From an uncultured Muribaculaceae bacterium (GTDB taxonomy: Bacteria; Bacteroidota; Bacteroidia; Bacteroidales; Muribaculaceae), in assembly GCA_944321685.1 (NCBI GenBank), contig CALUMH010000004.1, positions 58,538 to 122,537 on the forward strand: DNA of 64,000 nucleotides. The letters run 5' to 3'. The translations under genes and the position numbers were made by a program. Shown one piece after another: positions 1-9,608 of the stretch (the stretch's first letter is position 1; each line of letters starts with the position of its first letter). The notes under the pieces were generated by a model that had not been told where the DNA came from, ran no database searches, and saw nothing but the letters and a program-made list of their open reading frames with translations.

Positions 1-340
1 TCATCATGGGCAAAGTTACTAAAATTATGCCTGAAAAATTCGATAAAACGGCGCAATTTTCGATAATGTTTCCATCACACGGGTGATAGTTTGAGCAACA
101 TATACGGCACACTAATATTAAAATATGTGAAAATATGACACATTTTGCTATGGGAATAAAATTGACGAAATTCTTCGATTAATTCGCTAATGCGCTGAAA
201 TACTGATAAAAAAGGCTTAAATTTTTTTGGTGGCAAAAGATAGTTGACATTATATTTGTAAGAAAATACGTGATAGGTAGCAGAAGTTTAACATAAATCA
301 AGCTGACGAAACGGTATGTTTTATAACATAAAATTGCCTT
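1..340. other. Left-edge intergenic region
   Basis: No gene is supported here. The stretch is AT-rich. On the minus strand a TAACTTTG -7 box (11-18) points off the left edge and probably serves a gene starting just outside the window. On the plus strand a good promoter (226-258) precedes the first gene. The 104-residue minus-strand open frame (179-493) overlaps the start of the HEAT-repeat gene and is rejected. Confidence 0.6.
226..258 (+). promoter_or_regulatory. Bacteroidetes-type promoter of the exopolysaccharide-like operon
   Basis: TTTG at 226-229 is followed after 21 bases by TATATTTG at 251-258. This matches the Bacteroidetes primary-sigma consensus (TTTG / TAnnTTTG, about 20 apart). 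It would give a leader of about 75 bases before the gene at 341. Confidence 0.6.
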
Positions 341-1552
341 ATGGAAATTGATTATGGCACATACGCATTTAAGGTGGTTTCCTACTATTTTTGGTACTTG
401 TGTGACTTGTTTGTAGGTTTCCCCTTGGTTATACAGATTTGTATCCTCATTATCATGCTCAGCATTTGTGTGGGGATTTATCTGTTGTGCCAAACTATAT
501 ATTTATATCGCAAGAAACATAAGCGGCGGAAAATAATGGATAAGTTCATCGAGCTGTACCGTGACCCCATGATCGAGATAGGTAATGACGACGTGGTGCA
601 TGAGCCTGATGAAATTGCCGAGATGATGAACTATGACCGTCGAAACCAAATGTCGGTAACCGAAAAACGCTTGCTTGTGCAAATGATTGCCGACACTAAA
701 ACCGAAATAACCGATACGCGAACCGATGCCGGCGAGACCATCAACCGGACGAATTTCCATAATATAATAACGGCTTTCGGGTTGAAGAGCTTTTTCGAGA
801 CCGAGTTGCAGTTTTCAAGAATCAAATATAAGGTGAGGGCATTGACGTGGGTGCGTTTCCTTGAAGAGAGTGTGCCCGATGCCGTGGTTACGCCGTTGCT
901 GTATTCGCGTAACAACGACCTGAGGAAAGCTGCGCAGGCATATTTCATGTGGAACAGTGCGGTGGAACCGTTCCGTTTCTTCGACGATGGCGACTATGAC
1001 CGCTATTATCGCGACTGGGACAAGATAGACATACACTCGATACTTGCCAACCGCCGAAAGGCCGGCTTGACCATTCCCAATGTGTCGCATTGGGTTAAAG
1101 ACTCTCGTAACGAGAAGTTGAAGCCGCTGTTTGCGAGTGAAATACGTTACCTGAACAAGACCGAAGAGTGTGGCGAACTGTTTGACACATTTATCCGTAC
1201 AAGCAATATCGACTTGAAGAGGGAAATTGCATGTACGCTTGGGAAAATGAAGCATACCGACGATGAGCAAAATCTTGTCGATGCATATAAGACGCAAGTA
1301 GAACCTGTGAAAGTGGCAATCATAAATGCTATTGTCGATATGGGTACCGGCAGGCAGGTTCGGTTCCTGGAACAATGTTACGACGAAGCCGGCGATTATT
1401 CGGTAAAATTTGCCGCAGCAACGGCATTGTATAACTATGGAACGGCGGGTCGCATGGCGTTTGACGTGAAGCAACGCCAGGCAGGTGCAAAGTATAAGTG
1501 GATATTCGACCACATCAATGATCCTATTATCAACAGGAGGAATGCCGTATGA
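341..1552 (+). CDS. Membrane-anchored HEAT-repeat protein
   Basis: 403 residues. A hydrophobic segment near residues 27-55 makes one or two membrane passes and is followed by a basic stretch (RKKHKRRK), so the large domain is probably cytoplasmic. The rest is helical, with HEAT-like repeats in the last third (for example TLGKMKHTDDEQ and AIVDMGTGRQVRF). HEAT repeats are protein-binding scaffolds; no catalytic motif is visible. The stop overlaps the start of the glycosyltransferase by four bases (ATGA, 1549-1552), which implies translational coupling. I infer an adaptor or regulator of the synthase. The HEAT call rests on repeat pattern only. Confidence 0.7.
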   Translation: MEIDYGTYAFKVVSYYFWYLCDLFVGFPLVIQICILIIMLSICVGIYLLCQTIYLYRKKHKRRKIMDKFIELYRDPMIEIGNDDVVHEPDEIAEMMNYDRRNQMSVTEKRLLVQMIADTKTEITDTRTDAGETINRTNFHNIITAFGLKSFFETELQFSRIKYKVRALTWVRFLEESVPDAVVTPLLYSRNNDLRKAAQAYFMWNSAVEPFRFFDDGDYDRYYRDWDKIDIHSILANRRKAGLTIPNVSHWVKDSRNEKLKPLFASEIRYLNKTEECGELFDTFIRTSNIDLKREIACTLGKMKHTDDEQNLVDAYKTQVEPVKVAIINAIVDMGTGRQVRFLEQCYDEAGDYSVKFAAATALYNYGTAGRMAFDVKQRQAGAKYKWIFDHINDPIINRRNAV

Positions 1553-3057
1553 AAGAATTTTTATTTGATGTTTATGGCTATTGTGTGTTTTTCTACAGCT
1601 TGCTGTTGATAATCAACTATACCGTGCTCATGTTCCTCAGCTTCAATTCGCAGCGCAGGGAGAGGACCTTCTTGAGTATCGCGTATGTGAAAAAGATGCT
1701 TAGCGACTCTCCATATACACCCGGTGTGTCGATTATTGCACCGGCTTATAATGAAGAGACCAATATCATAGATAATGTGGTGTCGATGCTTTCGGTCGAT
1801 TATCCGAAATTCGAGGTGGTAATCGTAAATGATGGCAGTACCGACTCGACACTTGACAAGCTCATCGAATATTTCAGCCTCGTGGAAGTGCCGTATGCCT
1901 ACCATGAATCGGTGAAAAGTGCGCCGGTGCGGCGTGTATTCAAGTCTTCAAAGCCCATCTTTGAGCAACTTACGGTGGTCGATAAGGAGAATGGCGGGAC
2001 TAAGGCCGATGCGTCGAACGCAGGCATAAATGCAGCCAAGTATCCTTATTTCATCGATACCGACGTTGACTGCATCATCGACAAACATGCGCTTTACAGG
2101 CTTGTGTGGGCTGTGTTGAAGGAAACGACACCGGTTATCGCCGTCAGTTCCACCATGTTGATGGTGAACGGTTGTAAGGTAGAGAACGGCCGAATGGTGG
2201 AGCCGCGTGTGTCAAAGCGGCCTATCCCGTTGTTCCAACAGGTGGAATACTTGCGCTCTTATCTTGTGGGCAAGATGGGATGGTCGGCTCTTAACGCTGT
2301 TAACAATGTGTCGGGAGGTTTCGGTTTCTTCCGTCGTGATGTGGTTGTGACTGTGGGTGGTTACGACTCGTCGAGTTTTGCCGAAGACATGGACCTGATT
2401 ATGCGCATGATAGGGTATATGTGTGAAATCAACCAGCCTTATCGCATACCTCATGTGGCAGAGACTACCTGTTGGACCGAAGGTCCGCCGACACTGTGGT
2501 CGCTGAGCAAGCAGCGCACCCGTTGGGCCCGCGGTCTGATGCAGTGTATGTTTGTGCACCGCAAGTTGCTGTTCAATCCGCGTTATAAGCGGTTGGGGTT
2601 GATAACCTATCCGTTTATGTTCGTGTTTGAGTTTGTGGCTCCCATCATCGAGCTGATAGGATATATTTCCCTTATTTGGTTCATATTGATAGGGGCAGTC
2701 AACTGGACTACGTTTTGGGTGATATTGCTTATGCTTTACACTTTCAATGAGTTCATGTTGCTTGTGATATGTTTCTTCAGCTACTATGTGGAGGATCCCA
2801 CCAACCGCAACAGCAAGTGGGATTATGTGTGGCTGTTTATAGCATCGCTTTTCGAGCCTATACTTTACCACCCTCTTATCGTGTTTTTCTCGGTGAAGGG
2901 TTACTTCAGCTTCCTCACCAAGCGGTCGTTCAAGTGGGAAGATATCAAGCGTGAAGGCTTCGGAAAGGAACGCCAAAAGGAAGAGGAACGCCGCAGGCAG
3001 CAGAAAGGAAATGAGCTTGAAGGTGACGAGACATCGCCGCAACCATCGGCTGTGTGA
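1549..3057 (+). CDS. Processive family-2 glycosyltransferase, membrane-bound polysaccharide synthase
   Basis: 502 residues. One N-terminal membrane helix (about 10-32) precedes a GT-A domain with APAYNEE (65-71), NDGSTDS (94-100), DTDVD (170-174, the metal/UDP-sugar site), an AED general-base motif near 279-281 and QRTRW (322-326). QxxRW marks processive synthases of the BcsA/PgaC/hyaluronan type. At least three membrane helices follow (about 350-440), then a charged cytoplasmic tail rich in E, R and K. It should polymerise and extrude a glycan across the inner membrane. Sugar identity cannot be read from sequence; PgaC/YaiP-like enzymes are the nearest model. Confidence 0.9.
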   Translation: MKEFLFDVYGYCVFFYSLLLIINYTVLMFLSFNSQRRERTFLSIAYVKKMLSDSPYTPGVSIIAPAYNEETNIIDNVVSMLSVDYPKFEVVIVNDGSTDSTLDKLIEYFSLVEVPYAYHESVKSAPVRRVFKSSKPIFEQLTVVDKENGGTKADASNAGINAAKYPYFIDTDVDCIIDKHALYRLVWAVLKETTPVIAVSSTMLMVNGCKVENGRMVEPRVSKRPIPLFQQVEYLRSYLVGKMGWSALNAVNNVSGGFGFFRRDVVVTVGGYDSSSFAEDMDLIMRMIGYMCEINQPYRIPHVAETTCWTEGPPTLWSLSKQRTRWARGLMQCMFVHRKLLFNPRYKRLGLITYPFMFVFEFVAPIIELIGYISLIWFILIGAVNWTTFWVILLMLYTFNEFMLLVICFFSYYVEDPTNRNSKWDYVWLFIASLFEPILYHPLIVFFSVKGYFSFLTKRSFKWEDIKREGFGKERQKEEERRRQQKGNELEGDETSPQPSAV

Positions 3058-3094
3058 CATGAAACAAGAGAAAACGAAATTATAGATATAACGC

Positions 3095-5953
3095 ATGAAG
3101 CGACAAAGGTTTGCATATACTTGGATATTGGCGATTATGTGTTCGCTGTTTTTCTTGTCGGCCACCGACGAGGACAGCGTGCATTTGCCCGAATATTACG
3201 TCGATGCTGCCAAGCAATGCTTTGCTCGCCACAGGAACGAGGAGGCAAAAGAAATCCTCGACAAGGGCGTAAAGGTGCATCCCGTGGATCCGAATATTCG
3301 TTGGTTGTTGGGGCGGTATTATTATGAGAAACAAGACCTCGACATGGCTCGCTACAACCTGATAAAGGCTGTGGAGAGCGATTATAACCATGTGGAAGCG
3401 AAGCAGATGCTTGTGAAGGTGGAAGATGAATCGGGCCATTATTCCAGCGCAATATGTTATGTGAACGAGTTGCTTGAAGTAAATCCTTATTGGCGCGGTC
3501 TGTGGCGGCGCAAAATCGAGCTTTACCGCAAAATGGGCAATGATGTGGAAGCCGACCGTCTGTTGGTGCGCATAAGCCAAATTTATCCCGAGGACAGCGG
3601 TTTGAAGAAAGATCTCGCTTATTCCTATGAAATGAATTACTTGAAATATCGCAAGGCCGGCAATCTTGCCGAGGCTACCGTGTATCTTGAGAAATTGCTG
3701 GAAACCGATCCCGACAATGCCGAGACCTACCTTGCACTGAGTAATATGTACTTGCAACAGGGTTACACCGACCGTGCTTATGATGTGGCATCGCGCGGTG
3801 CCGAGCGTTTCCCGGCCAATATGGACTTGTTGCGCAAAAAAGTGGGTATATTGTGTGAACAGGGGCGTTACACCGAGGCTTTGGCATATGTGAAAAATCG
3901 CATGGCCGGTAATAAGTCGCCTGTATTGCGCAATTATTATAATTCGATTCTTGCCGAGTCGGCGCAGATAGCCCGCGAGAGCGACCCGTATGTAATGTAT
4001 GGCAAGATTTATGAAACCACACGCTCACGCGAAGCTCTTGATTACTTGCTTAATACATCGCTCACACGCGGTTATTACGATGATGCGAGATATTACCTGT
4101 CGGAGGCGAAAAAACGCGATGGACGCGATAATCCGACATTGCTTTACAAGGAGTATATGCTCGAACGCCGGTTTGGCAACGAGCGTGAAGCCGACGCGTT
4201 GCTCAATCGCATTTATCGGGCAAATCCGGGTAATTACGATGTAACATATGAGATGGTTAAGGCTCAATACGATGAGGCCGAACGGCTGATGGCCAATAAT
4301 GACTATGCAAGTGCCATAGCGTGTGCGCAATTTGTCGTCAAGAACGAGAAAGAAGATAGCACGCTTGTGTTCTCGGCCAGGGAACGCATCATCACTTGTT
4401 ATACCATGCTCAAGCGATATAACGAGGCTCTTGCCGAAGTCGAGGCCCAAAAGAAATATTCGCCTTCATATCCTACGTATGTCGAGCGCAAGGGCGACAT
4501 ATTGGCTCAAATGGGGCATACGCCTGCTGCTCTTGACTTGTATTATGTGGCATATAACGATACTGCCACGATTAATCGGGATATTTACGCAATGGCATAT
4601 GAGGAGACTGCCGTTCCTTATATCAAGCAGCTTATGCAAGACGGCGCAACCAATCGTGCTTATTACGAGGCGCAGCGGTTGCTTGAAGTGAACCCCGATA
4701 GCGACCTTGGGTTGAGATATGCGATTAATGCAGCTGCATTGCTCGGAAAATCCGAAGAATTCGAGCATTATGCACAAATAGGCGCAGAAAAATATCCCAA
4801 CGACTTGTTCTATAAAGTGAAAATTGCACAATCGCTCGATGAAAAGGGAGAATATGACGAATCACTCGAATTGCTTCGTGGCCAACTTGAAGACTATCCC
4901 GATAATCCCGATGTAACCGGTGCATATGCGGCAAGCAGCGAAATGTATGCGCTTGATCTTATCCGCGACAATGATCCTGAAGCTGCCGTGGCCGTGGTTG
5001 ACTCGGCTTTGGTTTTCGACGAGAATAACAACAGTCTGCTTTATACCAAGGGCCTTGCTTATGAGAAGATGCATCGTCTCGACTCGGCTTATATATACCA
5101 GCTGAATTATGAACCCGGTATTGCCGAGATGGACGCATATAACCGGCACATGCGCGGCCTGTTGAACCGCAGTTATAAAAACCAAGTGGGGCTTTATTAC
5201 CTGCATTCGCGTCCCGCAAGCGAAGATGTGATTACTTCGATTGCATCGGTAGAATATACACGCACGGGCGTTAAGAACGATTTCTCGGGCCGTATCAATT
5301 ATAAAAGCCTTGATGGCAACATGCACCCCGATGATGTTAACGAGGACCTTGATGGAGGCGGCACCGGGATACAGTTGCAGGTGGCGTGGTTGCATCGTTT
5401 CAATCCGTCGTGGAGCTTGAACGCCAACCTTGCCTGGGCTAATGACTACTTCCCGAAGTGGGTTGCCAATGTGGGTGCGACAAAGACGTTCAAAAAGGAC
5501 TGGGAGCTTAATCTCAACCTTGGTTATCGCCGATTGCTCGATGATAATAATATGTTCTCGTTGTCGCCTACGGTGTCGAAGATGTGGGATCCGGTGCTTA
5601 CGAGTTTGAAGCTCGATTTAATCACGACAAACAAGGAATTTTATTATAACCTCACCGGGCAGGCCAAGTTTTACTTGAACGAAGATCGCCGTACCAATAT
5701 AACGGCTATGGCCGGTATAGGCAATTACCCCGAAATAACGCTTTTGGATAATGGTATAGTTTCGGGTTACCAGTACCATAAGACTTCATCGATGGTAGGC
5801 CTTGGCGGCACCGTGATGCTTACCCGTAATTTCTCGGTGGGTGTGCTTGGCACATGGTACAATTATTACAACCCATATAGCGAAATAATCGAAACGGCTT
5901 CAAAGCACAGGAATATCTATAATGTCGAATTGCAGCTATACGTCAATTTCTAA
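3095..5953 (+). CDS. TPR protein with C-terminal YaiO-type outer-membrane beta-barrel
   Basis: 952 residues. An N-terminal signal peptide (about 1-24) is followed by some 650 residues of tetratricopeptide repeats (patterns such as NIRWLLGRYYYEKQDLDMA and DNAETYLALSNMYLQQGYTD). The last 230 or so residues alternate polar and aromatic residues like a small beta-barrel and end in NVELQLYVNF, with a terminal Phe as in outer-membrane proteins. TPR plus barrel recalls PgaA, NfrA and YaiO, which carry glycans through the periplasm and outer membrane. Its place directly after the synthase supports an export role. The last 32 bases overlap the next gene. Confidence 0.82.
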   Translation: MKRQRFAYTWILAIMCSLFFLSATDEDSVHLPEYYVDAAKQCFARHRNEEAKEILDKGVKVHPVDPNIRWLLGRYYYEKQDLDMARYNLIKAVESDYNHVEAKQMLVKVEDESGHYSSAICYVNELLEVNPYWRGLWRRKIELYRKMGNDVEADRLLVRISQIYPEDSGLKKDLAYSYEMNYLKYRKAGNLAEATVYLEKLLETDPDNAETYLALSNMYLQQGYTDRAYDVASRGAERFPANMDLLRKKVGILCEQGRYTEALAYVKNRMAGNKSPVLRNYYNSILAESAQIARESDPYVMYGKIYETTRSREALDYLLNTSLTRGYYDDARYYLSEAKKRDGRDNPTLLYKEYMLERRFGNEREADALLNRIYRANPGNYDVTYEMVKAQYDEAERLMANNDYASAIACAQFVVKNEKEDSTLVFSARERIITCYTMLKRYNEALAEVEAQKKYSPSYPTYVERKGDILAQMGHTPAALDLYYVAYNDTATINRDIYAMAYEETAVPYIKQLMQDGATNRAYYEAQRLLEVNPDSDLGLRYAINAAALLGKSEEFEHYAQIGAEKYPNDLFYKVKIAQSLDEKGEYDESLELLRGQLEDYPDNPDVTGAYAASSEMYALDLIRDNDPEAAVAVVDSALVFDENNNSLLYTKGLAYEKMHRLDSAYIYQLNYEPGIAEMDAYNRHMRGLLNRSYKNQVGLYYLHSRPASEDVITSIASVEYTRTGVKNDFSGRINYKSLDGNMHPDDVNEDLDGGGTGIQLQVAWLHRFNPSWSLNANLAWANDYFPKWVANVGATKTFKKDWELNLNLGYRRLLDDNNMFSLSPTVSKMWDPVLTSLKLDLITTNKEFYYNLTGQAKFYLNEDRRTNITAMAGIGNYPEITLLDNGIVSGYQYHKTSSMVGLGGTVMLTRNFSVGVLGTWYNYYNPYSEIIETASKHRNIYNVELQLYVNF

Positions 5954-7802
5954 GGTTGCAACGGCAATTGCATTATTGCCAATGCTGCTTGTCGGCGGCG
6001 GTTGCGTAAATGCCTCGAATACGGCTGAAAGCGACGGTCGAAGTGGTGTAAGTGCCTCGATGCGTGAAAATTCCATGCTTGAAAACCCCGATGAAAGCGT
6101 TATGGTTACGAAATCATCGAAGAATTTCGATTTTGAGTACCGCGAAGCCTATTTGCCCGAAAATATCGATCCTTCTGCATCGGCAATATTTGCCGAGAAT
6201 AACGTCGGGCGCGACTGGGGTATATGGGGGCATAATTTGTACCGTATAGTAAAAGTGGACGAAAATGCCGATGCTTCCGTTTATGCAACGGTCAATGGAG
6301 AACGATACGATGGCCAATATTGCTTTTCATCGCAAGTATTGCATGATGCGATAAAAGGCTATATAATCGATAATTTCGGCAATGGAGACAAGAGTTCATC
6401 GAGGTTTTTGATAATGCCCGGCGACGATGATGCGGTATGCAACTGTGACTTATGTGCCAAAGCAGGTAACAGTGCCGGTAATACCACTCCGGCTGTGTCG
6501 AAATTGGTGGAAAAACTTGCCAAGGAATTCCCGGGCCATGTTTTTTTCATGGGTGCCTATGGGAGTACTTTCATGCCGCCGGTCGATGCCATGCCCGCGA
6601 ATGTGGGTGTAATGGTTAGCGCGATACGTTGGCCGTTGTCCTCGTTGACGGGTGGAAAACGCCGCACCGACTTCGATGCACTTGTGCGGGAGTGGAAAGA
6701 AAAGTGCCACATCATATATGTGTGGGATTACATAAATAATTTCGACGATTACCTCACGCCGTTTCCCATATTGGGAATAATGCAACAGCGGTTGCGGCAT
6801 TACAAAGAGGTGGGTGTGAGAGGTGTTTTCTTGAATGGCAGCGGCGAGGATTATTCTTCGTTTTCGGGCTTGCACAATGCGGTGTTGGCAGCATTGATGT
6901 GTGATACCGAGGCCGATGTGGCCGGGCTTGTGCGTGATTACTTCATGCAAAATTTCCCTGCATCAGGCAGGTTGCTGTCCGATGCTTACCTGCAATGGGA
7001 AACGGCTGTGATGAAAGAGAAAAAGAAATTAGACATATATGCCCCCGTCGGTCAGGCAATGAGATACTTGGGCGGTTGCCGGGAGTTCGGCCGGTTCTAC
7101 GACGCGCTTTGTGATGCCGCCGATGTCGCCACAGGCAAGGAACGCCGGGAGCTTGAACGGTTGAGGTTGGCAATGTCATATACGATGCTTGAGGTGGCGC
7201 GTTGCAGTGGCAATGTTGACAAGTTCCGGGCAAAAGTGTGGTTGCAGAACCTTGGCCGTGGCGGGCAGTATGGCATAGGCAAGATTTCAGAATCGGGATT
7301 GACAGTCTCTGGTTACATGAAATGCTGGGAGATGTCGATACTCGACCGCAAGCAGGACAACCTGCTTGCAGGAGTTCGGTTGAAAGCCTTGACCCGACTC
7401 GATGGCAGTTATAGTGATTTGTCGGTGTTGACCGATGCCGTCAACGGGCTGCCTTGCGGTTATCATTATGGTTGGCTAATTTCATCGCTTGACGACGGGC
7501 TTGAAATCGAAATCCCTGTCGTGCCGCAATCCCGCAGGCTTGAAGTGTCGTTCTTGAAACTGACGCGCCACCGCATAGCCTTGCCGACCTCGATAGAATT
7601 GTGGCAAGGCGGTGAATGCGTGGCCCGACAGGTTGCCGACGATGCCGCCGAGGTGGATATGTTGAGGGAAAACTGTCGCCGATTGGTTTACAGTTTCGAC
7701 TTGGGCGGTGTTTCCTCGGGCAGCACACTTGTGCTTAAAGTTATGCGCCCCAAAGGCAAAATCAACCATATTGCAATAGATGAAATAAGATTGAAACCAT
7801 AA
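5922..7802 (+). CDS. DUF4838-type lipoprotein, probable carbohydrate-active
   Basis: 626 residues. The N-terminus is a lipoprotein signal with lipobox LVGGGC (Cys28). The central part resembles DUF4838: a GDDDAVCNCDLC motif near 167-178, a partner-rich segment through FFMGAYGS, and YVWDYINNFDDYLTPFP near 270, all in the style of a (beta/alpha)8 glycoside-hydrolase-like fold. DUF4838 proteins often sit with glycosidases, but no activity is established for this one. A C-terminal beta-rich region (about 470-626) may bind carbohydrate. The start overlaps the YaiO-type gene by 32 bases. I infer a role in trimming, modifying or holding the exported glycan at the surface. Confidence 0.7.
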   Translation: MSNCSYTSISKVATAIALLPMLLVGGGCVNASNTAESDGRSGVSASMRENSMLENPDESVMVTKSSKNFDFEYREAYLPENIDPSASAIFAENNVGRDWGIWGHNLYRIVKVDENADASVYATVNGERYDGQYCFSSQVLHDAIKGYIIDNFGNGDKSSSRFLIMPGDDDAVCNCDLCAKAGNSAGNTTPAVSKLVEKLAKEFPGHVFFMGAYGSTFMPPVDAMPANVGVMVSAIRWPLSSLTGGKRRTDFDALVREWKEKCHIIYVWDYINNFDDYLTPFPILGIMQQRLRHYKEVGVRGVFLNGSGEDYSSFSGLHNAVLAALMCDTEADVAGLVRDYFMQNFPASGRLLSDAYLQWETAVMKEKKKLDIYAPVGQAMRYLGGCREFGRFYDALCDAADVATGKERRELERLRLAMSYTMLEVARCSGNVDKFRAKVWLQNLGRGGQYGIGKISESGLTVSGYMKCWEMSILDRKQDNLLAGVRLKALTRLDGSYSDLSVLTDAVNGLPCGYHYGWLISSLDDGLEIEIPVVPQSRRLEVSFLKLTRHRIALPTSIELWQGGECVARQVADDAAEVDMLRENCRRLVYSFDLGGVSSGSTLVLKVMRPKGKINHIAIDEIRLKP

Positions 7803-7816
7803 ATATTGATAACACT

Positions 7817-8344
7817 ATGATAAAAAAGACGTTCTATATATCGGTTCTGGCACTGCTTGCGCTGTGTGTCGCTGCATCGTTGCCATCGTGCAAGAAGAAA
7901 GTGAACATGACAACCATCGAGGTTGAAGATCAGGACCGCCATTATTATCCCATATTGCAGGGCGAGGAACTTGAATTGAATTACGGTGTTACAAACCTTG
8001 GTGACGACCCGTTGATTATCAGGGAAATCCAGACGTCGTGCGGCTGTATGGTGGTCAACGATAATTTGCCCATAGTGATAATGCCTCGCAAAAAAGGGTA
8101 TATACACGTCAAGTATAACAGCATCAAGAATATAGGCCTTGTCAAGCATTATATCTATTGCTATGGCAATATAGCCGAGACGGGGCGCGCCGAATTGCGG
8201 TTTGACGTGCATGTGGTTCCCGATGCCGATTACACGCGCGATTACGAGGAGCTTTATCGCGAATATCGCAATTTGCATGGCATAGTGGGCGATGCCGTCG
8301 AGGGTGACATACAACGCGGTTATTATGTCGATACCGACTTTTAA
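7817..8344 (+). CDS. DUF1573 lipoprotein
   Basis: 175 residues. Lipoprotein signal with lipobox LPSC near residue 27. The mature part is an Ig-like DUF1573 domain with the hallmark TSCGCMVV (about 74-81), a proline/lysine-rich turn and a following strand pair (GYIHVKYNS). DUF1573 proteins are common periplasmic or surface proteins of Bacteroidetes without assigned function. It begins 14 bases after the DUF4838 gene, so it is probably co-transcribed. The tail is acidic and tyrosine-rich (RDYEELYREY). Confidence 0.8.
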   Translation: MIKKTFYISVLALLALCVAASLPSCKKKVNMTTIEVEDQDRHYYPILQGEELELNYGVTNLGDDPLIIREIQTSCGCMVVNDNLPIVIMPRKKGYIHVKYNSIKNIGLVKHYIYCYGNIAETGRAELRFDVHVVPDADYTRDYEELYREYRNLHGIVGDAVEGDIQRGYYVDTDF

Positions 8345-8410
8345 CTTGCAGATTGCGTAGCCCGCCTTTTTTGCCCGAAAAAACAAACATCATAACATCT
8401 TGATATTAAA

Positions 8411-9598
8411 ATGACGAACCTTAAAGCTGTTTACCGGTTGATCACTGTGGTTGTTGCAATGGCCATGTGTGTGCCTGTTGTGTGTGCCCGGGAAATAAGG
8501 GTGGGTGCGGCACGTGTCGATGTGTATGCACCGTTGCTAAAAGGGAAACGAGTGGCACTGCTCAGCAACCACACCGGCGTGGTGTATGGCAGGCACACCC
8601 TTGACATAATGCTCGAAAACGGTATAAATGTCACTACCATATTTTCGCCCGAACACGGATTTCGCGGTAATGCCGATGCCGGAGAGAAAGTGAAAGGCGG
8701 CGTGGATGCCGTAACCGGTATTCCCATAGCATCGCTTTACGATGGCAGGAAAGGTATGCCATCGGCGGCGACGATGGAGCGGTTTGATGTAATCGTCACC
8801 GATTTGCAGGATGTGGGGGTGCGTTATTACACTTATTACATCACCATGATGCGGCTTATGAATGCGGCTGTTGCTTATGGCAAGGATTTCATGGTCTTCG
8901 ACCGCCCTAACCCTAATGGTATGTATGTAGATGGCCCGGTGCTTGATATGAAATACAAGTCGGGAGTTGGAGCATTGCCCATTCCTGTAGTACACGGCAT
9001 GACGCTCGGCGAACTTGCGCTCATGATTGATGGTGAGGGTTGGCTTGACGGCGGCAGAAAACTCGGTGACCGTCTCACGGTTATACAATGCGATGGTTAT
9101 ACACACGGCAGCCGTTACCGCCTGCCTGTTGCCCCGTCGCCCAACTTGAAGTCGATGCTTGCCGTTTACCTTTATCCTTCCACTTGCTATTTTGAAGGTA
9201 CCGTGCTAAGCCTTGGACGCGGCACCGGCCATCCGTTTGAAATCTACGGCCATCCCGACATGAAAGGTTGTACCTTCTCGTTTACGCCGCAAAGTGTTCC
9301 CGGAGCAAAAAATCCGCCCCTGCTCGGCAAGAAATGTTATGGTTGTGACCTGACCGGACTTGACGAGGAGGCTGTGATTGCCGCCGGGGTGAATTTTGAA
9401 TATGTGGCAGACGCATATCGCAGGCTTGGAATGGGTGACCGGTTTTTTACATCGTTTTTTGAATTGCTTGTGGGCAACGGTGATGTGCGTGGCATGATAA
9501 AGGCGGGGAAAAGCTCTGCTGAGATAAAAGCCTCGTGGCACGATGGCGTCGAGAAATTCAAATTGCGCCGCAGGCCGTATTTGTTGTATCAGGAGTAA
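8411..9598 (+). CDS. namZ: Exo-beta-N-acetylmuramidase NamZ-like (DUF1343)
   Basis: 395 residues. Signal peptide about 1-26, then the DUF1343 fold: LLSNHTGV, FSPEHGFRG, IASLYDGRK, VTDLQDVGVRYYTY, FDRPNPNG and ERPGTGHPFE-like elements (here GRGTGHPFE). NamZ of Bacillus releases terminal MurNAc from peptidoglycan fragments; DUF1343 is its family. The export signal fits periplasmic action. The neighbouring symporter starts 11 bases downstream, which suggests that released sugar is taken up. The family call is strong; the exact substrate is inferred. Confidence 0.87.
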   Translation: MTNLKAVYRLITVVVAMAMCVPVVCAREIRVGAARVDVYAPLLKGKRVALLSNHTGVVYGRHTLDIMLENGINVTTIFSPEHGFRGNADAGEKVKGGVDAVTGIPIASLYDGRKGMPSAATMERFDVIVTDLQDVGVRYYTYYITMMRLMNAAVAYGKDFMVFDRPNPNGMYVDGPVLDMKYKSGVGALPIPVVHGMTLGELALMIDGEGWLDGGRKLGDRLTVIQCDGYTHGSRYRLPVAPSPNLKSMLAVYLYPSTCYFEGTVLSLGRGTGHPFEIYGHPDMKGCTFSFTPQSVPGAKNPPLLGKKCYGCDLTGLDEEAVIAAGVNFEYVADAYRRLGMGDRFFTSFFELLVGNGDVRGMIKAGKSSAEIKASWHDGVEKFKLRRRPYLLYQE

Positions 9599-9608
9599 GC
9601 GCGTACAT

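Noticed and set aside
2212..3165. A 317-residue minus-strand frame over the glycosyltransferase gene
   Set aside because: It covers the QxxRW and membrane-helix coding part of a clear GT2 gene and has no motif of its own.
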